Notes under the pieces: model-generated
Database searches by the model: none
What the model was told of the DNA's origin: nothing
The model's input: only the letters and a program-made list of their open reading frames with translations
Made by a program: the position numbers and the translations under genes
DNA from: UQRS01 sp050946935
Lineage (GTDB): Bacteria; Bacillota; Clostridia; Oscillospirales; Acutalibacteraceae
DNA: 64,000 nucleotides
Assembly: GCA_050946935.1 (NCBI GenBank)
Contig: JBMNVR010000001.1
Span: 372,001 to 436,000 of the forward strand
Direction: 5' to 3'
Shown here: piece by piece, positions 8,017 to 16,616 of the stretch
Layout of the letters: each line of letters opens with the position of its first letter
Position numbering within the stretch: position 1 is the first letter of the stretch

Positions 8017-9789
8017 TTGGCACTCGATGGCGCGCTGCTGCGCAAATTGACAGAGGAAATCGAACAAAAGGCGCTCGGCGCCCGGGTGGATAAAATTCAT
8101 CAGCCTGCGCGGGAGGAGATTGTGCTTTTCCTCCGCTCGCCCGGTTTTTCGGGGAAGCTGTTGCTTTCGGCCGGCGGGAGCGCGCCGCGTATCCACTTCA
8201 CCGGTTTTGCGCCGGAAAATCCGGCTGTACCGCCAATGTTCTGCATGCTTTTGCGAAAGCTGCTTTCGGGCGCGCGCCTGACCGCCGTGCGGCAGTACGG
8301 CCTCGACCGAGTGGCCGAGCTGGAGTTTGAGACCCGCAACGAGCTGGGTGATCCCATCTCCCCCCGCCTGGTGGTGGAGATCATGGGCAGCCGCAGCAAT
8401 ATTCTTCTGATCGGGGCGGACGGCCGGATCGTCGACGCTGTGCGGCGTGGTGATCCCGAAAAAACGGCCGCCCGCATGATCCTGCCCGGCGTCGTTTATC
8501 GGCCTCCCGAGCGGCAGGACAAGGTGAATCTTTTGGAGGATGGCGCGTCCGCGGTCATCGAACGGGTGCGGCAAATGGATGGAATGGGGCTGGCCGACGC
8601 CCTCTCCCGCACGGTGGAGGGGCTCTCCCGCGCGGTCTGTCGGGAGGTGGCGTTTCGCGCCTGCCGCGATGTGGATATTCTGGTCGCGGATATGGATGGT
8701 GCACAATTTTCCCGTCTGCAAATTCACCTCGATCGACTGGGGGAGGAAATCGCCGCAGGCGGCCGGCCGGTGCTGCTCAGTGCGCCGTCGGGCGAGCCGC
8801 TCGATTTCACTTTTATCGAGGTATCGCAGTATGGCGGTGCGGCCGTTACGCGGACGCTGCCGGACTACTCCGCCCTGCTCGACAGCTTTTACGCCGAGCG
8901 GGAGCGGGCGGCCGCCATGAAGCGCAAAAGTGCCGAGCTGCTCCGGCTGCTCAGCACGCTGACCGCGCGGATCTCCCGCAAGCTGGACGCCCAGCGCGGG
9001 GATTTGGCACGCTGTGCCGATCGGGAGAAATATCGGGTTTTCGGGGAACTGCTCAAAGCCAACCTGCACAGCATCCCCAAAGGGGCGTCGGCCGCAGTGG
9101 TGCAGAATTATTATGACCCCGGGCTCAGTGAGGTGAAAATCCCGCTGAATGCCGCCCTCTCTCCGGCTGCCAACGCACAGAAATATTTTAAGGATTATAA
9201 AAAGAGTTACACAGCCGAGCAGACCCTGACCCGCTTGATCGCGGAGGGGGAGGCAGAGCTTCGCTACCTCGACAGCGTGTTCGATGCGCTGAGCCGGGCA
9301 GACACAGCCGCCGACCTTGCAGAGATACGGGAGGAACTGGCTGCCGGCGGATATCTCCGCCTGCCCGGCGGAAAGAAAAACCGCCGGCCGGCGTCGGGGC
9401 GGCCGATGGAATTTTACGCCTCTGACGGGACGCGGATCCTGGTTGGCCGCAACAACCGGCAAAACGATCAGCTCACCTTAAAAACCGCCGACCGGGACGA
9501 TCTCTGGCTGCATGTAAAGGATATGCCCGGTTCTCATGTGATCGTTTGCTCGGCGGGGGCTGAGGTGTCCGGGATCACCCTGCAGGAGGCGGCGGCGCTC
9601 GCGGCGTATTTTTCCAAAGGGAGGGCGTCGGCCTCTGTCCCGGTCGACGTAGCGCCGGTTCGTCGGGTGAAGAAACCGGCCGGCGGACGGCCGGGCATGG
9701 TGATCTATACCGGCAACCGTACCCTCTATGTTACGCCGGATCGGGAGGTTTGCCGCCGGCTGGCCGCCCCGGGGGAAGATGTTGTATGA
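8017..9789 (+). CDS. rqcH: RqcH / NFACT ribosome quality-control protein (FbpA family)
   Basis: A 590-residue NFACT protein. RqcH binds stalled 50S subunits carrying peptidyl-tRNA and directs addition of C-terminal alanine tails; older names call it a fibronectin-binding protein. It starts with the conserved ALDGALLRKLTEEI, followed by the NFACT-N domain with MGSRSNILLI, a helical coiled-coil middle (about 290-435, including YYDPGLSEVKIPLN) and an NFACT-R domain (about 455-560) with ILVGRNNRQND and DLWLHVKDMPGSHVI. The TTG at 8017 is chosen because AAAGGATG lies 7 bases upstream and homologues begin at this point. Confidence 0.93.
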   Translation: MALDGALLRKLTEEIEQKALGARVDKIHQPAREEIVLFLRSPGFSGKLLLSAGGSAPRIHFTGFAPENPAVPPMFCMLLRKLLSGARLTAVRQYGLDRVAELEFETRNELGDPISPRLVVEIMGSRSNILLIGADGRIVDAVRRGDPEKTAARMILPGVVYRPPERQDKVNLLEDGASAVIERVRQMDGMGLADALSRTVEGLSRAVCREVAFRACRDVDILVADMDGAQFSRLQIHLDRLGEEIAAGGRPVLLSAPSGEPLDFTFIEVSQYGGAAVTRTLPDYSALLDSFYAERERAAAMKRKSAELLRLLSTLTARISRKLDAQRGDLARCADREKYRVFGELLKANLHSIPKGASAAVVQNYYDPGLSEVKIPLNAALSPAANAQKYFKDYKKSYTAEQTLTRLIAEGEAELRYLDSVFDALSRADTAADLAEIREELAAGGYLRLPGGKKNRRPASGRPMEFYASDGTRILVGRNNRQNDQLTLKTADRDDLWLHVKDMPGSHVIVCSAGAEVSGITLQEAAALAAYFSKGRASASVPVDVAPVRRVKKPAGGRPGMVIYTGNRTLYVTPDREVCRRLAAPGEDVV

Positions 9790-9908
9790 CCGATCGTGCG
9801 ATTTTGCTGAACAGCCCGCTGCCTCACCCTGCGATGGCCGGGATGGCGGTAAAACTTTTTCCGGCGGGTTCGCAAATGCCGTATGCCGTGAGGCGGAAGG
9901 GAGCTTTT

Positions 9909-10244
9909 ATGAACATTCAGATTTTCGGAAAGGCCAAATGCTTCGATACCAAAAAGGCCCAGCGGTATTTTAAAGAACGGGGCATTCGGTTCCAGAATGT
10001 AGATTTAAAGGTAAAGGGTATGTCTAAGGGAGAGATCAAAAGCGTGGCCGCCGCCCTTGGAGGAATCGACGCGCTGGTGGATGAAAAGACGGGCGACGCG
10101 GCGGTGGTGCGGTATCTTGCCTATGACGAGGATAAGGCGGAGAAACTGGCCGACCATCCGGAATATCTGAAAACGCCGATTGTCCGCAACGGCCGGCAGG
10201 CGACGGTCGGCTATCGGCCGGAGGTTTGGAAAACCTGGGAATAG
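9909..10244 (+). CDS. ArsC/Spx-family thioredoxin-fold protein
   Basis: A 111-residue ArsC-family protein (IQIFGKAKCFDTKKAQRYF; later KTPIVRNG and the end VGYRPEVW). It has one N-terminal Cys (position 10) followed by FD, not the CxxC of Spx, so it resembles the arsenate-reductase-related group whose physiological substrate is unknown. The ATG at 9909 has a strong GGAAGGGAG site. The same frame is open back to an ATG at 9786 that overlaps the rqcH stop codon (ATGA), which would add 41 residues without family resemblance. It lies downstream of rqcH on the same strand. Confidence 0.82.
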   Translation: MNIQIFGKAKCFDTKKAQRYFKERGIRFQNVDLKVKGMSKGEIKSVAAALGGIDALVDEKTGDAAVVRYLAYDEDKAEKLADHPEYLKTPIVRNGRQATVGYRPEVWKTWE

Positions 10245-10286
10245 CCGCTGTCGCTTTGCTGTCAAATTTTTATTTGGATAAACGGC

Positions 10287-10316
10287 TTTACAGGCCGCCT
10301 GGATCTGTGTTATAAT
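10287..10316 (+). promoter_or_regulatory. Putative promoter of the BY-kinase operon
   Basis: TTTACA (10287-10292), an 18-base spacer and a perfect TATAAT (10311-10316). This leaves a leader of about 120 bases, which contains an imperfect CTTTTTCCTCC/GGGGGAGAAAG hairpin and ends in the GGAGAAATAT ribosome site. Confidence 0.65.
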
Positions 10317-10440
10317 GAGCAACGGATTTGTGCGTTTCACTTTTTCCTCCGAAAAAAAGGGGGGGAGAAAGCGATGTTTGCCCGATTGGTTTTTGTGATG
10401 CGTTTTGAATGTCGGAGTATAAGCGTGTAAGGAGAAATAT

Positions 10441-11922
10441 ATGAAAACAAAAGAATTCGATATTGTGGAAGTGCTGTTCCTCCTGCTCAGGAAAGCATAC
10501 ATATTGGTTGTCGGCTGTATTGCCGGTCTTTTGATCGCTTATTCGGTGACCAGCTTTCTGATTACGCCGAAGTATACTTCTTCGCTGAATATGTATGTCA
10601 ATAACGGCTATATGATGCAGGACGACAACCAAATCATCACTACCGGAACCATCAACGCGTCGATCAGTCTGGTCAACACATATTCCGTATTGCTGAAAGA
10701 CGATACGTTTATGCAGAGCGTGTCCCAAGCGTTGGACGGCCGGGTGACGGCGCGGCAGATTCAGTCTTCGGTGACTATGAATGCCGTGAATGAAACCGAG
10801 GTTATGCGGATTTCCGCCACCACAACCGATCCGGAGCTGTCGGCGGATATCTGCAATACGATTGCAGAGCTGGCGCCCGATATGCTCAAACGGGTGACCC
10901 AGTCCGGCGCGGTGGAGGTAGTCGGTCCCGCAACGCCGGCGGCTCAGGCCTCTTCTCCCAATCTGACCTTCAATCTGCTGGTGGGCGCCCTGATGGGTAT
11001 TGTGCTGCCGGCGGTTGTGATTGTGCTGCGCGCCTTCTTCGACACGACCATCGTCAGTGAGGAGGAGGTCAAGCAGGTGTATTCCCTGACCTCTTTGGGG
11101 GAGGTGCCGAGTTTCCGTATGGATGCCGCGGCGAAAAAACGGATGAATCAAAGCAAGGGACATCGGACGGCGGAAACCTACAATGCCATGCGGTTGAGCG
11201 AAAAAACCCCCTTCCAGATTCGGGAGGCGTATAAGACCATCCGTACCAACCTGATTTTCGCCCTGGGTACGAGCAATAAAAAGATTATTGAGATTTCCAG
11301 TTCCTCCCCGGAGGAGTATAAATCGACCACAACCGCCAATCTCGCCATCGCCATGTCTCAGACAGGCGCGAGGGTGCTGCTGGTCGACGCCGATATGCGC
11401 AAACCCGTCCAGCACAAGATCTTCCGCTTGGACAATTCCAAGGGTCTGTCCAAGGTGCTGGCCGGATTGGAGGAGCTGAACGACTGCATCAAGCAGAATG
11501 TGATGACCAATCTGGATGTTTTCACCTCCGGCCCCACCCCGCCGAACCCCTCCGAACTGCTCGGTTCAAAGAATATGGAGGTTTTGCTCGACGCGCTGGA
11601 AAAATATTATGACATCATTTTTATCGACACGCCGCCGGTTAATATCGTGACCGATGCACTTTCCATGTCCAAGTACACCTCGGGCGTTCTGCTGCTGATC
11701 CGGCAGGGCAAGACCCGGTATGAGGATATTGAGGCTTCGGTTGACGCCATCCATACAGCCAATACCAACCTGCTCGGCACGATTTTTGTCGATTCCGAAA
11801 ACGGCAAATACCGGTACGGGCATCGGTACAAGTACAACTACGGGTACTATAGAAAAGGCGGAGAATACACATATTCCGCTACGCCGGAGGAAACTGATGA
11901 AAGCCGAAAAGCCAAGGCTTGA
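10441..11922 (+). CDS. Fused Wzz chain-length regulator / bacterial tyrosine kinase (CpsC-CpsD type)
   Basis: A 493-residue fusion of the polysaccharide co-polymerase (Wzz, residues about 7-200, membrane helices about 20-40 and 177-196) and a BY-kinase domain (about 250-450). Such proteins control capsule or exopolysaccharide export by cycles of tyrosine phosphorylation. LLVDADMRKP (Walker A') and IIFIDTPPV (Walker B) are intact, and the tail carries nine tyrosines within about 25 residues, the usual autophosphorylation cluster. The P-loop is odd: residues 286-296 read SSSSPEEYKST, keeping Lys294 and Ser295 but lacking the glycines of GEGKST. It overlaps the phosphatase gene by 26 bases. No glycosyltransferase genes are near. 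Confidence 0.88.
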   Translation: MKTKEFDIVEVLFLLLRKAYILVVGCIAGLLIAYSVTSFLITPKYTSSLNMYVNNGYMMQDDNQIITTGTINASISLVNTYSVLLKDDTFMQSVSQALDGRVTARQIQSSVTMNAVNETEVMRISATTTDPELSADICNTIAELAPDMLKRVTQSGAVEVVGPATPAAQASSPNLTFNLLVGALMGIVLPAVVIVLRAFFDTTIVSEEEVKQVYSLTSLGEVPSFRMDAAAKKRMNQSKGHRTAETYNAMRLSEKTPFQIREAYKTIRTNLIFALGTSNKKIIEISSSSPEEYKSTTTANLAIAMSQTGARVLLVDADMRKPVQHKIFRLDNSKGLSKVLAGLEELNDCIKQNVMTNLDVFTSGPTPPNPSELLGSKNMEVLLDALEKYYDIIFIDTPPVNIVTDALSMSKYTSGVLLLIRQGKTRYEDIEASVDAIHTANTNLLGTIFVDSENGKYRYGHRYKYNYGYYRKGGEYTYSATPEETDESRKAKA

Positions 11923-12643
11923 CACCGATTTTCACAGCCATGTTCTGCCCGGTATGGACGACGGCGCAAAGGATGTTTCGATTTCTCTTTCCCTGCTGGG
12001 AATGTTGAAAGAACAGGGCGTTTCCCGGGTATACGCCACCCCGCACTTTTATCTTTTTCAGGAGACGGCGCCGGCCTTCCTCGACCGGCGGATGAGCCGG
12101 GTTGACCTGCTTCGGCGGGCGGCGGCGGGGTTAAATCTTCCCGTGGTGTATCCGGGCGCGGAGGTCTGCATTTGCCGCGGATTGACGGAGTGTGCCCGTT
12201 TGCCTGAAATGTGTTATGCAGGCACCGATCTGCTTTTGCTGGAGATTCCCTATACCGGCTATCAGGACTGGATGGCGGAGGAGGTTTGCAACCTCTGTTA
12301 CCGCTACCATCTGCGTCCGGTACTGGCACATTTGGATCGCTACGCCGACCGCTTGAGCGATCGGCAGCTTGAAACGCTGTTGTCGCTCGACGATGTGGTT
12401 GTGCAGTTGAATAACAGTTCGCTTTCCCGCCGGGACGTCGTTCGTCTCGCGGCCGGATTGCTGTCGGAGGGGTACGACCTTCTCTTCGGCAGCGATACCC
12501 ACAATCTTACCAATCGGCGGCCGGATTTTGATACGGCGAACCGCGCCCTTTTGAAAAAATTGAAGCCCTCCGGGATGGCGGATTTGATCGGCCGTCAGGC
12601 GGATCTTTTTGCCGGTGCCCGGCTGGAGGGGGAAATTCTATAA
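11897..12643 (+). CDS. PHP-family protein-tyrosine phosphatase (CpsB/YwqE type)
   Basis: A 248-residue metal-dependent PHP-domain phosphatase that should dephosphorylate the tyrosine-rich tail of the preceding BY-kinase. Family motifs are visible: DFHSHVLPGMDDGAKD at the start, ATPHFY, GAEVC, LAHLDRY and FGSDTHN, which supply the metal-binding His/Asp set. The ATG at 11897 lies within the kinase's last codons and has GGAGG 6 bases upstream, so translation is probably coupled. An alternative name is manganese-dependent phosphotyrosine phosphatase. Confidence 0.9.
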   Translation: MKAEKPRLDTDFHSHVLPGMDDGAKDVSISLSLLGMLKEQGVSRVYATPHFYLFQETAPAFLDRRMSRVDLLRRAAAGLNLPVVYPGAEVCICRGLTECARLPEMCYAGTDLLLLEIPYTGYQDWMAEEVCNLCYRYHLRPVLAHLDRYADRLSDRQLETLLSLDDVVVQLNNSSLSRRDVVRLAAGLLSEGYDLLFGSDTHNLTNRRPDFDTANRALLKKLKPSGMADLIGRQADLFAGARLEGEIL

Positions 12644-12666
12644 AAGTTCACCGGCCGTTATGGTCG

Positions 12667-12846
12667 ATGAACTTTTTCTTTGAACGGGTCTGCTGCCGGA
12701 AGAAAAAACCGCCGCTGGACGAAAGATACTGCCGGTGCCCCGGCGGATATGTGCGCGTTTTTCAGAAAAAACATGGCGCCGGGTTGGTATGGACCTGTAC
12801 CTGCGGCGGCGCGTTTCAAAACCTGAGGAAGGATGATGACAGATGA
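12667..12846 (+). CDS. Small cysteine-rich protein, possible zinc ribbon
   Basis: A 59-residue reading frame not recognised as any family. It begins MNFFFERVCCRKKKPP and carries three cysteine pairs: VCCR, RYCRCPGG and WTCTCGGAF, an arrangement compatible with zinc binding. Its TGA overlaps the next gene's ATG (ATGA at 12843-12846), a typical sign of translational coupling. The start is uncertain: no good ribosome site precedes the ATG at 12667, and the frame is open further into the phosphatase gene without another obvious start. It lies 23 bases after the phosphatase. A chance frame remains possible. Confidence 0.45.
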   Translation: MNFFFERVCCRKKKPPLDERYCRCPGGYVRVFQKKHGAGLVWTCTCGGAFQNLRKDDDR

Positions 12847-13460
12847 AACCAGCCAACCTTCTCCCCGCTCTTTGCTGTGGGATGATTTTGCTCGCCGCCT
12901 GCGGTACGCCCTCCACCTCCGGAACGGGGGAGGTTTCTCAGGCTCCGATGGAAATTAACGTTTCGCGCGATTGGTCGGAGGAAACCGTCACGTCCGCCGC
13001 CAGCGCCTCTTCCTCTTCTTCCGACGCGGTGGCCGAGGCCAAAATTCTCGACCTTCTGTATACCCGGTTGGCGGCTGTGAAGGAAAAGGATGCCGCGGCA
13101 TATCTGGCAGTGTATCCGACAGCCTATGCCGATCGGATCAAAACAACCGACAAAAATCTGACCGACTATAAAAAGGATTTTTCAAACGACTGCAAAACAT
13201 TTTTAACTGCGCTGGGCACGGATGTCTCCCTCTCGGCTGAGATTGTCGGCCGGTCGGAATTGTCGGAGGAGGCGCTGGCCGCCTGCCGCTCGGATTTCAA
13301 GGTCAACTATTCCTCCGCTGCGAATATTACCGGCATCCGCCGTCTGCGCGTTCGGTGCAGTTATACCGGTGAGATATCCTCCCGGGTCAGCACCGATTGG
13401 TATATCGCCTACGCCGTTGACGAGGTTTGGTATCTTTCCCCTGAAAATCAGATGTTTTAA
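12843..13460 (+). CDS. Hypothetical lipoprotein
   Basis: A 205-residue predicted lipoprotein: signal segment with lipobox ILLAACG (Cys20), a Ser/Thr/Ala-rich linker (about 20-65) and a globular domain (about 68-205) with AKILDLLYTRLAAVKEKD, reminiscent of small NTF2-like or DUF4878-type folds though I cannot assign one. It would sit on the outer face of the membrane. It is the last gene of the kinase/phosphatase group and is coupled by ATGA to the Cys-rich ORF. GAGGAAGG precedes the start. Confidence 0.75.
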   Translation: MKPANLLPALCCGMILLAACGTPSTSGTGEVSQAPMEINVSRDWSEETVTSAASASSSSSDAVAEAKILDLLYTRLAAVKEKDAAAYLAVYPTAYADRIKTTDKNLTDYKKDFSNDCKTFLTALGTDVSLSAEIVGRSELSEEALAACRSDFKVNYSSAANITGIRRLRVRCSYTGEISSRVSTDWYIAYAVDEVWYLSPENQMF

Positions 13461-13576
13461 GGCGGGCCCCTGCTGTTTTGACACAACTTCGTGTGGAATT
13501 TGTCATGATGGGCGGCGGAATGTTGCCTGATCTGTAATAATTTTGTAACTTGTTTGTTGTTTTTTTGATGAAAGCC

Positions 13577-13605
13577 TTGCAAAAACAAGAATATTTGTGT
13601 AAAAT
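13577..13605 (+). promoter_or_regulatory. Putative promoter of the PucR/CdaR-like regulator and ftsEX
   Basis: TTGCAA (13577-13582), a 17-base spacer and TAAAAT (13600-13605), about 58 bases before the regulator's start. Confidence 0.6.
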
Positions 13606-13663
13606 GGATATATCTTTAGGTAAACTCTTATTAAAGTTAACAAAGGAAAGAGAGGCAAACTTT

Positions 13664-14749
13664 ATGTCCAATCGGTTATTTCAGGGCGTCGTGCATCAGA
13701 TGAAGGACGCGATCGACCGTACCATCGGTGTTATGGACGAAAACTATACCATCATCGCGTGCAGCGATCTTTCCAGAATTGGGGAGGCGCACGAGCTGAA
13801 TGTGCCCTCGGCTGTCACCGGAACCGAGACCTTCGTCTGGGGACAGGCTACCTACAAGCCGTTTGGCGCGCCGCAGCATCCCGACTATATCCTGTTTGTG
13901 GAGGGGACCGATCCCCAGGCTGCAAAGTATGCCGCGCTGATGGCGGTTGCTCTCTCAAACATCAAGCATTATTATGATGAAAAGTACGACCGCGGTAATT
14001 TTATCAAGAATATCATTCTGGATAACATTCTGCCCGGCGATATTTACTTGAAGGCGAGGGAGCTGCGCTTTAACAGCGATGTTTTCCGCGCCGTGCTGCT
14101 GATCCGGATCACCACCCGCAACGACGTTTCGGCCTATGATGTGATTCAGAATCTTTTCCCGGACAAGAACAAGGATTTTGTCATCAATATCAGCGAGACC
14201 GACATCGCCCTTGTGAAGGAGACCAAATCGAACATAGACGCCAATGACCTTGAAAAACTGGCTCGTTCGATCGTTGATACCCTGTCGGGAGAGTTCTATA
14301 CCCACGCGGTCGTCGGCATCGGTACCATTGTCGAGGGGCTGAAGGATCTGGCCAAGTCGTTTAAGGAGGCACAGGTCGCCCTGGAGGTCGGCAAGGTTTT
14401 TGATACCGAAAAGGCGATCGTCAGCTATGACAATCTTGGCATCGCGCGGCTGATCTATCAGTTGCCGACCACATTGTGTGAGACCTTTTTGCGTGAGGTT
14501 TTCAAGCGTGGCTCGATCGAGAGTCTCGATCAGGAGACGCTGTTCACCATCCAGCGGTTCTTCGAAAACAACCTCAACGTGTCGGAAACATCGCGGAAGC
14601 TGTTTGTTCACCGCAACACACTGGTCTACCGGCTGGAGAAGATCAAGAAGATCACCGGCCTCGACCTGCGGGAGTTTGACCATGCCATTGTCTTTAAGAT
14701 TGCGCTGATGGTTAAAAAATATCTCAGCGCCAATCCGGTCAAGTATTAA
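13664..14749 (+). CDS. PucR/CdaR-family transcriptional regulator
   Basis: A 361-residue regulator. The N-terminal part (about 1-110; VMDENYTIIACSD, YILFVEGTDP) looks like a sensory domain; the middle (about 130-290) resembles the GGDEF-like domain of CdaR/PucR proteins; the C-terminal part (about 295-358) is an HTH_30 DNA-binding domain with NLNVSETSRKLFVHRNT followed by LVYRLEKIKKITGLDLR. Such regulators respond to small metabolites, but the ligand cannot be inferred. The ATG at 13664 has GAGAGG 9 bases upstream. It directly precedes ftsE (49-base gap) on the same strand, so it may influence or simply share the cell-division operon. Confidence 0.85.
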   Translation: MSNRLFQGVVHQMKDAIDRTIGVMDENYTIIACSDLSRIGEAHELNVPSAVTGTETFVWGQATYKPFGAPQHPDYILFVEGTDPQAAKYAALMAVALSNIKHYYDEKYDRGNFIKNIILDNILPGDIYLKARELRFNSDVFRAVLLIRITTRNDVSAYDVIQNLFPDKNKDFVINISETDIALVKETKSNIDANDLEKLARSIVDTLSGEFYTHAVVGIGTIVEGLKDLAKSFKEAQVALEVGKVFDTEKAIVSYDNLGIARLIYQLPTTLCETFLREVFKRGSIESLDQETLFTIQRFFENNLNVSETSRKLFVHRNTLVYRLEKIKKITGLDLREFDHAIVFKIALMVKKYLSANPVKY

Positions 14750-14797
14750 GCCTTTTGAAACTTTAACCACTTTTTGCGGCAGATTTCAGAAAGGTTT

Positions 14798-15535
14798 GTG
14801 AGCATCATCAGTACGAAAGAGATTCCGCAGTTCCAGGCGGCGGACGGTCCGGTCATCGAATTTAACGGCGTATACAAAACCTATCCGACCGGAACCCATG
14901 CCCTCAAGGATATGAACATCCGGATCCAGAAGGGTGAGTTTGTCTTTGTCGTCGGTCCGTCCGGCGCGGGCAAGAGTACCTTTATGAAGCTGGTCATGCG
15001 GGAGGAAAAGCCCAACGCCGGCCGGATCCTGGTCAACGGCTTCGACCTGACCAATATGAAGCGGCGGGATGTGCCCAAGCTCCGCCGCACCATGGGCATC
15101 GTGTTTCAGGATTTTCGCCTGATTCCGACCATGGATGTTTTTCACAATGTCGCCTTTGCCATGCACGTTGTGGGTGAGGGCAACCGGGAGATCCGCAAGC
15201 GGGTATCGCAGGCGCTGAATCTTGTCGGCCTCAGCGGCAAGGCGCGCTCCAAGCCGGCCGAGCTGTCGGGCGGCGAGCAGCAGCGGGTCGGTCTCGCCCG
15301 GGCGCTGGTCAACAACCCGTCCCTGATTATCGCGGACGAGCCTACCGGAAACGTCGATCCCAACATGTCGTATGAGATTGTTGAGCTTTTGATGGAGATC
15401 AATCGCCGCGGCACCACCATCCTGATGGTGACGCACGAGCATCAGCTTGTGCGGGATTTTGGCCGGCGGGTCATTATGATTGAGAACGGCACGGTCGTGG
15501 CCGATAACGAAGGCGGTGAGTCCCATGAAGCTTAG
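14798..15535 (+). CDS. ftsE: Cell division ATP-binding protein FtsE
   Basis: A 245-residue ABC ATPase that works with FtsX to activate septal peptidoglycan hydrolases. Walker A is GPSGAGKST (about 53-61), the signature is LSGGEQQRVGLARAL, and Walker B/D-loop reads LIIADEPTGNVDP. FtsE-typical DFRLIPTMDVFHNVAFAM is present. The GTG at 14798 follows AGAAAGG; it gives an N-terminal extension of about 17 residues before the usual VIEFNGVYKTYP, so a slightly different start is possible. It overlaps ftsX by 11 bases. Confidence 0.93.
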   Translation: MSIISTKEIPQFQAADGPVIEFNGVYKTYPTGTHALKDMNIRIQKGEFVFVVGPSGAGKSTFMKLVMREEKPNAGRILVNGFDLTNMKRRDVPKLRRTMGIVFQDFRLIPTMDVFHNVAFAMHVVGEGNREIRKRVSQALNLVGLSGKARSKPAELSGGEQQRVGLARALVNNPSLIIADEPTGNVDPNMSYEIVELLMEINRRGTTILMVTHEHQLVRDFGRRVIMIENGTVVADNEGGESHEA

Positions 15536-16616
15536 AAGTCTGCGTTACCTCGCGGGAGAGGGCGTCAAAAGCATCTGGGTCAACCGGCTGATGTCGCTCG
15601 CCTCCGTGGGGGTTCTTGTGGCCTGTATGCTGCTGATCGGCGTGGCTATCGCCCTTTCGGCCAACATCGACGTCGCGCTCGGCAATCTGGAGCAGCAGAA
15701 CGTCGTTATGGTTTATTTCAAGGATGAGGCGGCCGTGCAGTATGGTGCGGCTTCGGTATCCTCTGCCGCTTCGGACGCTTCGTTGTCGGACAGCGGTTCT
15801 TCCGGTACCGCTTCGGACGCCTCTTCTCTGGACGCGGGGGATTCTTCGCTATCCTCGTCCGAAACATCCGCTGAAGCCTCCGAAACGACAGGGGCGGAGG
15901 ATGTCCTGACAGAGGAGGAGGCGCGCGCCCTCTGTGATAAAATTGTCGCCATTCCCAATGTCGCCTCGGTTGAGTTTATCTCGAGCGCGGAGGGACTGAG
16001 CCGTATGCTGGACACCATGGATGATGTCCAGGCCAACTATTTCACCTGGCTGGAGGAGGATAACCCCCTCTCTCACGGGGCAAAGGTGACCATGTCCGAC
16101 CTGTCGCAGTTTGATCAGACGGTCGCCGCGATCGAGTCGATTAAAGGTGTGGATGAGGTTTATCACCAACGGGATTTGGCTGTTAAGATCACCACACTGA
16201 AGAACGGCATCAGCATCGCCGGCGTCTGGATTGTCGGCCTGCTGCTGGTGATCGCCCTGGTGATTGTATCCAATACCATCCGCGTGACCATGTACAGCCG
16301 CAAACTGGAGATCAGCATTATGAAAGCAGTCGGCGCGACCAATGCCTTTATCCGCACGCCGTTTGTTGTAGAGGGTGTGGTCATCGGCCTGCTGTCGGCC
16401 GGGATTACCTCCGGCTTATTGTATTTTGTTTACCGTGCTGTGATTGATGCCATCCGCGACGGCCTGAATATGGTCAGCGTGGTGCCTTTCCGCGATTTCG
16501 CCTGGCAGGTATTCGGCCTCTTTGCCGCGATCGGCGTGCTGGCCGGACTGCTCGGCAGTTCGATTATGATTAGTAAGTACCTGAGAAAAGAGGGAAGTGA
16601 GTTCCGTGCGCTTTAA
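15525..16616 (+). CDS. ftsX: Cell division permease-like protein FtsX
   Basis: A 363-residue FtsX: one membrane helix (about 22-45), a large extracellular loop, then three helices in the C-terminal half around IAGVWIVGLLLVIALVIVSN, FVVEGVVIGLLSAG and the last helix. RVTMYSRKLEISIMKAVGAT is the conserved cytoplasmic coupling region. FtsX transmits ATP hydrolysis by FtsE to an extracellular hydrolase partner. The extracellular loop contains an unusual Ser/Ala/Asp-rich low-complexity insertion (about residues 72-125) that is not part of the family core. The start overlaps the ftsE stop, and the next gene's start overlaps its stop. Confidence 0.93.
   Translation: MKLRSLRYLAGEGVKSIWVNRLMSLASVGVLVACMLLIGVAIALSANIDVALGNLEQQNVVMVYFKDEAAVQYGAASVSSAASDASLSDSGSSGTASDASSLDAGDSSLSSSETSAEASETTGAEDVLTEEEARALCDKIVAIPNVASVEFISSAEGLSRMLDTMDDVQANYFTWLEEDNPLSHGAKVTMSDLSQFDQTVAAIESIKGVDEVYHQRDLAVKITTLKNGISIAGVWIVGLLLVIALVIVSNTIRVTMYSRKLEISIMKAVGATNAFIRTPFVVEGVVIGLLSAGITSGLLYFVYRAVIDAIRDGLNMVSVVPFRDFAWQVFGLFAAIGVLAGLLGSSIMISKYLRKEGSEFRAL

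Noticed and set aside
7141..9462. 773-codon open frame on the minus strand
   Set aside because: It lies antisense to the Nif3-like gene and rqcH, both with clear family motifs. Its composition (Arg, Pro, Gly, His, Gln-rich) is typical of a shadow frame in GC-rich DNA.
9786..9908. N-terminal extension of the ArsC-like protein from the ATG overlapping the rqcH stop
   Set aside because: The extension has no family similarity, while the ATG at 9909 has a strong ribosome site and matches the usual family start. It is noted in the feature as an alternative.
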